Shown here: piece by piece, positions 25,938 through 33,000 of the stretch | How the letters are laid out: each line of letters starts with the position of its first letter | Numbering within the stretch: position 1 is the first letter of the stretch | Source: Streptomyces aureus | GTDB lineage: Bacteria; Actinomycetota; Actinomycetes; Streptomycetales; Streptomycetaceae | Length of the DNA stretch: 49,131 bases | Assembly (NCBI RefSeq): GCF_000725495.1 | Contig: NZ_JNZD01000037.1 | Coordinates: 1 to 49,131, forward strand | Reading direction: 5' to 3' | The notes under the pieces: model-generated | Database searches by the model: none | Seen by the model: the letters and a program-made list of their open reading frames with translations, nothing else | What the model was told of the DNA's origin: nothing | Position numbers and translations under genes: made by a program

Positions 25938-26732
25938 GGCTCTTTCCTTTCACCCCGGGACCTCAGGATCGGGAGGCTGACACGCCCCGGCGGCCTGCGT
26001 ACGAACCCACGGTGAACGCCGGGCGACCGGCACCCCATGAGGCCCCGCCCCGGCACCCGGCCCCTCGGTCCACGCCACCCGTCCGCTTCCCGCCGACGCC
26101 TCCGTCACGCCACCGACTGTGGCGAATCCGTCGTCACCGGGGAGGCCGACGCAGGGTCGCGGCAGGAGGAGCGGGGCGAGGACGGGGAGGAAGAGGGAGG
26201 CGGCGGAGGCTCGGGGGCTGAGCCGGAAGCGGAGTCGGAAACGGAGTGAAAGCGGAAGCAGGCACGGGGGCGGAGACAGAGGAGACGTATACGGGGAAGA
26301 GCATGAGCCACGGGTGGCGGAGGGTCCGCGGCTCCTCGGATGTTGGCCGGTTTTGGGAGGGGCGTCGCGTGCCCCTGCGCTCCCTGCCTCTGAGCCGGTC
26401 CGCGACCGCCGAGACGGCGGAGGGACCGGGCCGGGGCCGAGGGGGGCCACGGGCCTGTCGGGCGGCGGGCCGGGGCCGAAGGGACCGCGGGGGCCTGACA
26501 GCCGGCGGGCCACAAGCCGAAGGGGCCGCGGGTCCTGCCGGCCGGTGGGTGGGGGGGGAGGCCGAAGGGATCGCACGGCCGTGACAACCGGTGGGCCGAA
26601 GGACGGGTAGGGCGCAGGCCCAGCTGGCCGGTAGGCGGCAGGCCCAGCCGACCGGAGGACCGGCAGGCCCGCGCGAGCCTCCGTCCTCGCCTCGGCGTGG
26701 CGCGGCCCTCCGGGATCACCGGCGTGGACCGG
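25938..26732. other. 795-nt gap with purine-rich tract and repeats, no accepted gene
   Basis: The gap lies between the start of the small membrane protein gene and the stop of the methyltransferase gene. It contains a strongly purine-skewed plus strand at about 26158-26290, then degenerate tandem repeats of about 40 bp (26428-26611) and about 22 bp (26612-26672). Reading frames across it on both strands code for Arg/Pro/Gly-rich strings without domains or good ribosome-binding sites, so I treat it as non-coding. The best rejected candidate starts at about 26304 (plus strand). Confidence 0.65.
26428..26672. repeat. About 40-bp degenerate tandem repeat followed by a 22-23 bp repeat
   Basis: Units start at 26428, 26467, 26507, 26547 and 26593 (39, 40, 40, 46 bp and partial), sharing GGGCCGGGGCCGAAGGG and a GCCGGC/CCGGT end. 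From about 26612 a shorter unit of the form GGCGGCAGGCCCAGCYGRCCGG recurs two to three times. The array begins about 60 nt past the methyltransferase stop. Confidence 0.7.
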
Positions 26733-28262
26733 TTACTCGACCGGCTCCAGGAAGCCCTGCTCGACCAGCAGGCGGATCTGCGCGGGCGTGCGGTCCCGCA
26801 GCATCACCGGGTCCTCGCCGACGAGTTGGGCGATGGCGTCGAGGATGCGCCCCGCGCTCAGCGTGCCGTCGCACACACCGGCGAAGCCCGCGCCGACCGT
26901 GTCCACCTTGGTGGCCCGGCGCATGCCCCGGTGCTGGCGCAGCACCACGTGCTCCGGGTCCTCGGCGCCGGGCAGTCCGACCTGCTCCTGCACGACCTCC
27001 GCCACGAGTCTGAAGTGCCCGGCGAGCAGACCCGCGTCGTCGTGCCGTCTCAGGTAGTCGACCCGGTCGAAGTGCTCGCGCACGGCGTCGCCGAGCGGCT
27101 GCTCGACGGAGTGCGGCCACTCCTCGACGGTGATCGACGGCTCGGCGGCCGCCGTCCGGCGCAGGGTGATCCATCCGAAGCCGACGGCCTTGACCTTGCG
27201 GGCCTCGAACTCGTCGAGCCACGCGTCGTACCGCGCCTGGTAGTCGGCCGGGTCGGCCCGGTGGTCGCCCGAGTCGCGCAGCCACAGCTCCGCGTACTGC
27301 GTGACGTCCTGCACCTCGCGCTGCACGATCCACGCGTCACAGCCGCGCGGCACCCAGGAGCGCAGCCTGTCCTGCCAGTCCTCGCCCTCCACGTGCTGCC
27401 AGTTGGCCAGGAACTGTGCGTACCCGCCTTCGTTCAGCCGGTCCCCCGCCTCCTGAACGAGCGTGCGGCACAGATCGTCGCCGCCCATCCCGCCGTCGCG
27501 GTAGGTCAGCCGGGCACCCGGCGAGATCACGAACGGCGGGTTGGAGACGATCAGGTCGTAGGTCTCGTCGGCGCGGACCGGTTCGAAGAGGGAACCCTGG
27601 CGCAGGTCGGCGGCCGGGGCACCGGAGAGCGCGAGGGTGAGCGCGGCGATCTCCAGCGCGCGGGGGTTCAGATCGGTGGCCGTCACCCGCGTGGCGTGCT
27701 GCGCGACGTGCAGGGCCTGGATCCCGGAGCCGGTGCCGAGGTCGAGCGCGGAGCCGACGGGCTCCCGCACGGTGATGCCGGCGAGGGTGGTGGAGGCGCC
27801 TCCGACTCCGAGGACGACGCCCTCCTCACGGCTGCCGATGCCCCCGGCGCCGCCGACCGCGCAGCCGAGGTCGGACACGATGAACCAGTCCTCGCCGTCG
27901 GGTCCGCCGTAGGGCCGGATGTCGACGCTCGCGGCCACCTCGTCGCCGCCCGTCCGGGTGAGCCAGCCGCTCTCCAGGGCGTCCTCGACGGGCAGCACGT
28001 CCGCCACACGCTCGTGCGGCACGGGCTGCTGCAGCAGGAACAGCCGTACGAGCGTCTCCAGCGGTGTGTCCCCGCGGGTCGCCCGGAGCGCGGGCACGGT
28101 CTCGCTGCGCGCCAGCGCCGCGTACGCGGGGGCGCCGAGCAGGTCGAGGAGACCGTCCGCGGTGAACGAGGCGTCGAGGAGGGCTCTCCGCAGCCGGGCG
28201 GCGATGTCGGAACGATCGGACGAGGGCAACGGTGACAGGCTGGTGTGGCTCACGCCTCCCAT
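26733..28262 (-). CDS. Class I SAM-dependent methyltransferase (HemK/N6-adenine-like motif IV)
   Basis: 509 aa. A helical N-terminal domain (about residues 1-165; DUF7059-like) is followed by a Rossmann methyltransferase with motif I ALDLGTGSGIQALHVA (about 172-187), the acidic loop TATDLNPRALEIA, and motif IV LIVSNPPFVIS (about 245-255). NPPF/Y marks enzymes that methylate amide or amine nitrogens (glutamine in release factors, or adenine/guanine in RNA or DNA). A C-terminal domain of about 150 residues follows. The substrate is unknown. ATG 28262 is chosen, but it has a weak ribosome-binding site; GTG 28253 is an alternative. Two DnaA-box-like 9-mers lie 33-59 nt upstream of the start. Confidence 0.88.
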   Translation of the reverse strand: MGGVSHTSLSPLPSSDRSDIAARLRRALLDASFTADGLLDLLGAPAYAALARSETVPALRATRGDTPLETLVRLFLLQQPVPHERVADVLPVEDALESGWLTRTGGDEVAASVDIRPYGGPDGEDWFIVSDLGCAVGGAGGIGSREEGVVLGVGGASTTLAGITVREPVGSALDLGTGSGIQALHVAQHATRVTATDLNPRALEIAALTLALSGAPAADLRQGSLFEPVRADETYDLIVSNPPFVISPGARLTYRDGGMGGDDLCRTLVQEAGDRLNEGGYAQFLANWQHVEGEDWQDRLRSWVPRGCDAWIVQREVQDVTQYAELWLRDSGDHRADPADYQARYDAWLDEFEARKVKAVGFGWITLRRTAAAEPSITVEEWPHSVEQPLGDAVREHFDRVDYLRRHDDAGLLAGHFRLVAEVVQEQVGLPGAEDPEHVVLRQHRGMRRATKVDTVGAGFAGVCDGTLSAGRILDAIAQLVGEDPVMLRDRTPAQIRLLVEQGFLEPVE

Positions 28263-28294
28263 TGTGTCCGCTGTCGCCCATCGGTACCCACACC

Positions 28295-28321
28295 TGTGGA
28301 CAGAGCCGCACCTGTGGACAA
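28295..28321 (-). promoter_or_regulatory. Two DnaA-box-like sequences upstream of the methyltransferase gene
   Basis: Read on the minus strand, TTGTCCACA (28321-28313, a perfect consensus-type box) and CTGTCCACA (28303-28295) have the same orientation and are spaced 18 bp apart. They lie 33-59 nt upstream of the ATG at 28262, where DnaA binding could affect transcription. Binding is inferred from the consensus only. Confidence 0.45.
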
Positions 28322-28411
28322 CGGGGTGGAGCGGAGGGCACGACACCGCGCGCCAGGGCCCGCGGCCGTGCGTGCCGCACGTCGGGTCCGCGGGCACGCA
28401 CGGCACAGGCC

Positions 28412-28443
28412 GAGAGCCCGGCACGAAAGCGTGCCGGGCTCTC
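28412..28443 (-). terminator. Terminator of the secreted lipoprotein gene
   Basis: Perfect 14-bp stem GAGAGCCCGGCACG (28412-28425), tetraloop AAAG, and its complement at 28430-28443, 34 nt past the stop at 28478. Confidence 0.88.
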
Positions 28444-28477
28444 CCGTGGCCCTGTGGGTGTGGCCCTGCGGACGGAC

Positions 28478-29056
28478 TCAGCCCTTGGCCGCCGACGGGG
28501 TGCCGGACGCCGACTTGCAGCTCTCCTGCTGCGCCATCGCCTTGCCCACGTCGCCCTCCTCCAGCTGCTTCAGGGCGTCGCTGCCGCTCTGGCTCAGCTT
28601 GCCGAGCTGGGTGGCGATGCCCTTGAGGCCCTCGGCGAACTTGGCCTGGTCCTTGGTGTCGAGCTTGGCGACCTGGGTCTTCAGATCGGCGTACGAAGCC
28701 GAGATGGTGTTGAGCTCCTTGACGGCGTTGGTCTGCTTCGTCTTGCCGTCCTCGACGTCCGGCGGCCCCGCGTTGTCGACGGCGGTGCCGATCGCCTTGT
28801 AGGCGTCGGACATGTCCTGGAAGGCCTGTGCGTCGGTCTTCTGGACGGCTTCCGGCGTGCTGTTGTCCGAGGTCTGCTTCTGGATCGCGGCGTTCGCTTC
28901 CTCGATCTTCTGCGCCTGCGGCTTCACCGCGTCGCAGACCTGCTTGGCCCAGGAGTTCAGCTTGTCGTTGCCGCCGTCGTCACTGCTGCTGCATCCCGAC
29001 AGCGCGATCACCAGTACCGCACCGCCGGACAGTGCGGCCGCGAGCTTCTTGTTCAC
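28478..29056 (-). CDS. Small secreted lipoprotein
   Basis: 192 aa. The signal peptide NKKLAAALSGGAVLVIALSGCSS ends in the lipobox LSGC (Cys about residue 22), followed by an acidic Ser/Asp linker and a helical domain of about 160 residues with the repeated pattern AxxQxxDxSxPEAVQKxDAQ. It is a common Streptomyces 'small secreted protein' family of unknown function, anchored to the outer face of the membrane. GTG 29056 is preferred to ATG 29074 because GGAAGGG lies about 10 nt upstream and the product then starts at the signal peptide. It has its own terminator. Confidence 0.85.
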   Translation of the reverse strand: MNKKLAAALSGGAVLVIALSGCSSSDDGGNDKLNSWAKQVCDAVKPQAQKIEEANAAIQKQTSDNSTPEAVQKTDAQAFQDMSDAYKAIGTAVDNAGPPDVEDGKTKQTNAVKELNTISASYADLKTQVAKLDTKDQAKFAEGLKGIATQLGKLSQSGSDALKQLEEGDVGKAMAQQESCKSASGTPSAAKG

Positions 29057-29201
29057 CGGTTTGGTCCCTTCCATGGCTCTCGGCCCCGGAACATACACGC
29101 CATGCGGGCGACAACCCCAAGGCGAATGTCCGTTAAGAAGCTTATTGAAGCCATTTGCACCAAGCGAGAGAAGGCTCACGACCGCGGAGCGAACACGAAC
29201 G

Positions 29202-29243
29202 GGGCGGGCGCACGACGCGTCAACACGCGCCGTGCGCCCGCCC
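29202..29243 (-). terminator. Terminator of the pyrophosphatase gene
   Basis: 19-bp stem (29202-29220 with 29225-29243) with one mismatch and a 4-nt loop, about 60 nt past the hppA stop on the minus strand. The stem is long enough to act on either strand. Confidence 0.85.
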
Positions 29244-29305
29244 GTTGGCCCATCACCCGGTCCGGCAGGGAAATCGGTGCCGTTTCGGGGTTCGGAACCC
29301 GTGAG

Positions 29306-31714
29306 TCAGGAAACCACCGCGGGATCGGCCGACTTGGCGATGCCCTCGTCGTCGTCCTCCTCGTCGCCCATGGTGATCCTGCGCCGCTTGGAGACGTACA
29401 CGGCGCCCACGATCACGATGAGGGCGAGGATGGCGATGAACACCCGTACGCCGACGCTCTTGTCGTCGCCGTACGAGAACTTGACGATGGCCGGGGCGAT
29501 CAGCAGCGACACCAGGTTCATGACCTTCAGCAGCGGGTTGATCGCGGGGCCGGCCGTGTCCTTGAACGGGTCGCCGACGGTGTCGCCGATCACCGTCGCC
29601 TCATGGGCCTCGCTGCCCTTGCCGCCGTGGTGGCCGTCCTCGACGAGCTTCTTGGCGTTGTCCCACGCGCCACCGGAGTTGGCGAGGAAGACCGCCATCA
29701 GCGTGCCGGTGCCGATCGCGCCCGCGAGGAACGAACCGAGCGCGCCGACCCCGAGGGTGAACCCGATCGCGATCGGCGTGAGCACCGCGAGCAGGCCCGG
29801 CGTGGCGAGTTCGCGCAGCGCGTCCCTGGTGCAGATGTCGACGACGCGCCCGTACTCGGGCTTCTCCGAGTAGTCCATGATCCCGGGGTGTTCGCTGAAC
29901 TGCCGCCGTACTTCGTAGACCACGGCCCCGGCGGACCGCGACACCGCGTTGATCGCCAGCCCCGAGAAGAGGAAGACGACCGCGGCGCCGACGATGAGAC
30001 CCACGAGGTTGTTGGGCTGCGAGATGTCCATCATCAGGTTCATCGGAGCGCCCGCGCCCGAGACCTTCTCCCCCACGTCGTTCGCGGCGGTGGTGATCGC
30101 GTCGCGGTACGAGCCGAAGAGGGCCGAGGCCGCGAGGACGGCGGTCGCGATGGCGATGCCCTTGGTGATGGCTTTGGTGGTGTTGCCGACGGCGTCCAGG
30201 TCGGTGAGCACCTGCGCGCCCGCGCCCTCGACGTCGCCGGACATCTCTGCGATGCCCTGCGCGTTGTCGGAGACGGGCCCGAAGGTGTCCATCGCGACGA
30301 TGACACCGACCGTGGTGAGCAGGCCCGTTCCGGCGAGTGCCACGGCGAACAGCGCCAGCATGATCGACGTACCGCCCAGCAGGAACGCCCCGTACACGCC
30401 GAGGCCGATCAACAGGGCGGTGTAGACGGCCGATTCGAGACCGATGGAGATTCCGGCGAGGACGACGGTGGCCGCGCCGGTCAGTGAGCTCTTGCCGATG
30501 TCCCGGACGGGACGGCGGCTGGTCTCGGTGAAGTAGCCGGTCAACTGCTGGATGAGCGCGGCCATGACGATGCCGATCGCGACCGCGACGACCGCGAGGA
30601 CCCGCGGATCGCCGTCCTTGGCCTTGATCGCCGCGTCCGTGACCCCGTCCAGTTCGCCGTAGGTCCCCGGAAGGTAGATGTAGACGGCGAGGGCGACCAG
30701 CACGAGCGAGATCACCGCGGAGATGAAGAACCCGCGGTTGATCGCGGACATGCCGCTGCGGTCGGAGCGCCGGGGCGCCACCGCGAAGATGCCGACCATC
30801 GCGGTCAGGACGCCGATCGCGGGCACGATGAGCGGGAACGCGAGCCCGGAGTCGCCGAACGCCACCTTGCCGAGGATCAGCGCGGCGACGAGCGTCACGG
30901 CGTAGGACTCGAAGAGGTCCGCGGCCATACCGGCGCAGTCGCCCACGTTGTCGCCGACGTTGTCGGCGATGGTCGCGGCGTTGCGCGGGTCGTCCTCCGG
31001 GATGCCCTGCTCGACCTTGCCGACCAGGTCGGCCCCGACGTCGGCGGCCTTGGTGAAGATGCCGCCGCCGACACGCATGAACATGGCGATCAGCGCCGCG
31101 CCCAGACCGAAGCCCTCGAGGACCTTCGGCGCGTCGGCCGCGTACACGAGCACCACGCAGGAGGCTCCCAGCAGACCGAGCCCCACCGTGAACATGCCGA
31201 CGACGCCACCGGTGCGGAAAGCGATCTTCATGGCTTTGTGCGAGACGGCGGTGAGATCCTTTGCGGGTTCACCCTTCGCCGGGGTCGCTTCCCTTGCCGC
31301 GGCGGCCACGCGGACATTGCTCCGTACGGCGAGCCACATACCGATATAGCCGGTGGTCGCCGAGAACACCGCGCCGATCAGGAAGAAGATCGACCTTCCG
31401 GCACGCTGATTCCAGTCGTCCGCGGGCAGCAGCATGAGCAGGAAGAACACCACGGCGGCGAATACGCCGAGCGTGCGCATCTGACGCCCCAGGTAGGCGT
31501 TCGCGCCTTCCTGGATCGCCGTCGCGATCTTCTTCATGCTGTCGGTGCCCTCGCCGGCCGCGAGAACCTGGCGCACCAGGATCCCGGCGACCACGAGTGC
31601 CGCCACGGCGACGACCGCGATGACCATCACGATCAGACGGTTGCCGGACGTCAGAACCGCGGCTGCGAGGGTTGTGGGGTGATCAAACTGATGAGGGGTA
31701 GAAAGCCCCGCCAT
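29306..31714 (-). CDS. hppA: K+-independent proton-pumping membrane pyrophosphatase
   Basis: 802 aa with about 16 membrane spans. It hydrolyses pyrophosphate in the cytoplasm and exports H+. The signature acidic motifs are present: ADVGADLVGKVEQGIPEDDPRN (positions about 225-246; metal-pyrophosphate binding), NVGDNVGDCAGMAADLFES, and the C-terminal EATVIGDTVGDPFKDTAGPA. GNTTKAITKG (about 502) has Lys and Thr at the two positions that distinguish K+-independent enzymes from K+-dependent ones (Ala/Gly). ATG 31714 is preceded by an almost ideal AAGGAGGACGA. It is downstream of the bldG pair but separated by a terminator and about 310 nt. Confidence 0.97.
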   Translation of the reverse strand: MAGLSTPHQFDHPTTLAAAVLTSGNRLIVMVIAVVAVAALVVAGILVRQVLAAGEGTDSMKKIATAIQEGANAYLGRQMRTLGVFAAVVFFLLMLLPADDWNQRAGRSIFFLIGAVFSATTGYIGMWLAVRSNVRVAAAAREATPAKGEPAKDLTAVSHKAMKIAFRTGGVVGMFTVGLGLLGASCVVLVYAADAPKVLEGFGLGAALIAMFMRVGGGIFTKAADVGADLVGKVEQGIPEDDPRNAATIADNVGDNVGDCAGMAADLFESYAVTLVAALILGKVAFGDSGLAFPLIVPAIGVLTAMVGIFAVAPRRSDRSGMSAINRGFFISAVISLVLVALAVYIYLPGTYGELDGVTDAAIKAKDGDPRVLAVVAVAIGIVMAALIQQLTGYFTETSRRPVRDIGKSSLTGAATVVLAGISIGLESAVYTALLIGLGVYGAFLLGGTSIMLALFAVALAGTGLLTTVGVIVAMDTFGPVSDNAQGIAEMSGDVEGAGAQVLTDLDAVGNTTKAITKGIAIATAVLAASALFGSYRDAITTAANDVGEKVSGAGAPMNLMMDISQPNNLVGLIVGAAVVFLFSGLAINAVSRSAGAVVYEVRRQFSEHPGIMDYSEKPEYGRVVDICTRDALRELATPGLLAVLTPIAIGFTLGVGALGSFLAGAIGTGTLMAVFLANSGGAWDNAKKLVEDGHHGGKGSEAHEATVIGDTVGDPFKDTAGPAINPLLKVMNLVSLLIAPAIVKFSYGDDKSVGVRVFIAILALIVIVGAVYVSKRRRITMGDEEDDDEGIAKSADPAVVS

Positions 31715-31756
31715 TCGTCCTCCTTGACGCTTGGGCTGAGCTCAAGATGTGGACGG

Positions 31757-31786
31757 ATTCTAGGTACCGGAACCTGATCAAAACAG
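31757..31786 (-). promoter_or_regulatory. Putative hppA promoter
   Basis: On the minus strand, TAGAAT (31762-31757) is a good -10 and CTGTTT (31786-31781) a weak -35, 18 nt apart, which would give a leader of about 35 nt to the ATG. The spacer holds the near-palindrome GGTTCCGGTACC, which could be an operator. Confidence 0.4.
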
Positions 31787-31871
31787 TGCGCGGTAAGCGG
31801 AATTAGCCTTCACTTGCTCTTCGGCAAATGATCGACAGGCGTCTACGGACCCCAATGCAGTAATGCCCCAG

Positions 31872-31885
31872 AAGCGTGGACGCTT
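31872..31885. promoter_or_regulatory. Perfect inverted repeat, operator-like (site 1)
   Basis: AAGCGT-GG-ACGCTT: two perfect 6-nt arms separated by 2 nt, about 158 nt upstream of hppA. Arms and spacing are typical of a dimeric helix-turn-helix regulator site. Confidence 0.4.
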
Positions 31886-31908
31886 GATCCAATTATCGCG
31901 CCACTGAT

Positions 31909-31924
31909 CGTGAATCAATTCACG
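31909..31924. promoter_or_regulatory. Perfect inverted repeat, operator-like (site 2)
   Basis: CGTGAAT-CA-ATTCACG: two perfect 7-nt arms separated by 2 nt in an AT-rich setting, with its centre 38 bp from the centre of site 1. The arms differ from site 1, so one regulator for both is not implied. Confidence 0.45.
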
Positions 31925-31975
31925 AAACGCCGAGTGCGATCACCATATGGACGAACGAAAGTTCCCGGACATGCC

Positions 31976-32002
31976 GAAGGGCCCCACCGAGTAGGGCCCT
32001 TC
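31976..32002 (-). terminator. Terminator of the bldG operon
   Basis: GAAGGGCCC (31976-31984) and GGGCCCTTC (31994-32002) form a perfect 9-bp stem with a 9-nt loop, 25 nt past the stop of the anti-sigma-like gene. Confidence 0.8.
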
Positions 32003-32026
32003 AGGACAAATAAAGAGAGGCTGCTG

Positions 32027-32464
32027 TCAGGGAAGAGCGACGGCCGGCGGCGTGGTGGGCCAGCTCATCCTGATCAGTCCGCCGTGCTCTCCGGCGATGA
32101 CTTCCACGTCGTCGACGAGGCCGCTGATGACCGCGAGGCCCATCTCGTCCTCCTCGGTCTCCGTGTCCGAGCCGTCCGGGTTGGCGCCGGACGCCGACCC
32201 ACCGGGCACCGAGCCCGGCGACTCGTCGCCGACCTCGATGGAGAACTGCTTCTCCTCCTCGATCAGCGCCACATGCACCGGCGCCGAGATACCGCCGCTC
32301 TGGTGCAGTCCGACGGCACGCGTGCAAGCTTCACCGACAGCGAGCCGGACCTCGTCGAGGACGGCCTCGTCCACTCCGGCCCTGCGCGCCACCGCTGCCG
32401 CCACCAGTCGGGCGGTCCTGACGTGCTCGGGCAGCGCGCTGAAGCGGAGTTCAACGGTGGCCAT
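32027..32464 (-). CDS. Anti-sigma-factor-like ATP-binding protein (BldG partner, SCO3548-like)
   Basis: 145 aa with the GHKL/HATPase fold of RsbW-type anti-sigma kinases: N-box region DEVRLAVGEACTRAVGLH (about residues 37-54), then an acidic insert GSDTETEEDEMGL and the glycine-rich part MGLAVISGLVDDVEV. In classical RsbW the N-box reads EACTNAV; here the Mg-binding Asn is Arg, so kinase activity is doubtful. In S. coelicolor the equivalent protein binds BldG, the product of the gene just upstream. ATG 32464 lies 102 nt after the bldG stop, with a hairpin in the gap that could reduce read-through. Confidence 0.88.
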   Translation of the reverse strand: MATVELRFSALPEHVRTARLVAAAVARRAGVDEAVLDEVRLAVGEACTRAVGLHQSGGISAPVHVALIEEEKQFSIEVGDESPGSVPGGSASGANPDGSDTETEEDEMGLAVISGLVDDVEVIAGEHGGLIRMSWPTTPPAVALP

Positions 32465-32496
32465 GCATCCCCCTCTGAACTACGGGCGTGCTGTCT

Positions 32497-32524
32497 GGGG
32501 GCCGGGCCGTGGGGCCCGGTCCCC
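32497..32524 (-). promoter_or_regulatory. Hairpin between bldG and its anti-sigma partner
   Basis: GGGGGCCGGGCC (32497-32508), 4-nt loop, GGCCCGGTCCCC (32513-32524): a 12-bp stem with one mismatch inside the 102-nt intercistronic gap. It could terminate part of the transcripts or stabilise a bldG-only message. Confidence 0.55.
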
Positions 32525-32566
32525 GGTGTTGTGCGTTGCCGGGCCCACGACCCGGGAGACCGGCCG

Positions 32567-32920
32567 TCAGTCGGTCGCGTTGACCGCCTCGTCCACCGAG
32601 GTGTGGATCGGGAACACCTTGGTGAGACCGGTAATACGGAAGATCTTCAGAATGCGCTCCTGGTTGCACACCAGACGCAGCGAGCCCTCATGGGCCCGGA
32701 CGCGCTTCAGGCCGCCCACCAGAACGCCGAGGCCGGTGGAGTCGAGGAAGTCCACGCCCTCCATGTCGACGACGAGGTGGAAGCTGCCGTCGTTCACCAG
32801 CTCGACCAGCTGCTCGCGCAGCTTGGGCGCGGTATATACATCGATTTCGCCGCCGACCTCGACGACCGTACGGTCGCCGTTAGGGCCGGACACATTGCGA
32901 GTCGACAGGGACAGGTCCAC
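32567..32920 (-). CDS. bldG: Anti-sigma factor antagonist BldG
   Basis: 117-aa STAS-domain protein of the SpoIIAA/RsbV class, essential for aerial growth and antibiotic production in Streptomyces. It binds anti-sigma factors when unphosphorylated. The conserved phosphorylatable serine is Ser61 in [15 protein letters not shown]. The rest reads like S. coelicolor BldG as I remember it ([37 protein letters not shown]), except for a few extra residues near the N-terminus (about 9-15, NVSGPNG). GTG 32920 has CTGGAGGATCC directly upstream. Its partner gene follows, and a helicase gene lies divergently upstream. Confidence 0.97.
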   Translation of the reverse strand: MDLSLSTRNVSGPNGDRTVVEVGGEIDVYTAPKLREQLVELVNDGSFHLVVDMEGVDFLDSTGLGVLVGGLKRVRAHEGSLRLVCNQERILKIFRITGLTKVFPIHTSVDEAVNATD

Positions 32921-33000
32921 GGATCCTCCAGCACCTTGCTATCGAGCGGTCGCCCCATGGGACACCTCGGCAGAGCCCCCGGGACGGTTCGCCAGCCGCG

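Larger units (their letters stand above)
31715..32026. other. 312-nt gap between hppA and the bldG operon
   Basis: No gene. It is distinctly richer in A and T than its neighbours (about 31790-31975). It contains a candidate hppA promoter, two small perfect inverted repeats and the terminator of the bldG operon, all listed separately. Confidence 0.75.

Noticed and set aside
26119..26610. Frames of 112-208 aa on both strands in the gap after the methyltransferase gene
   Set aside because: All are Gly/Arg/Pro strings created by purine-rich and repeat DNA. None has a domain, signal peptide or good start.
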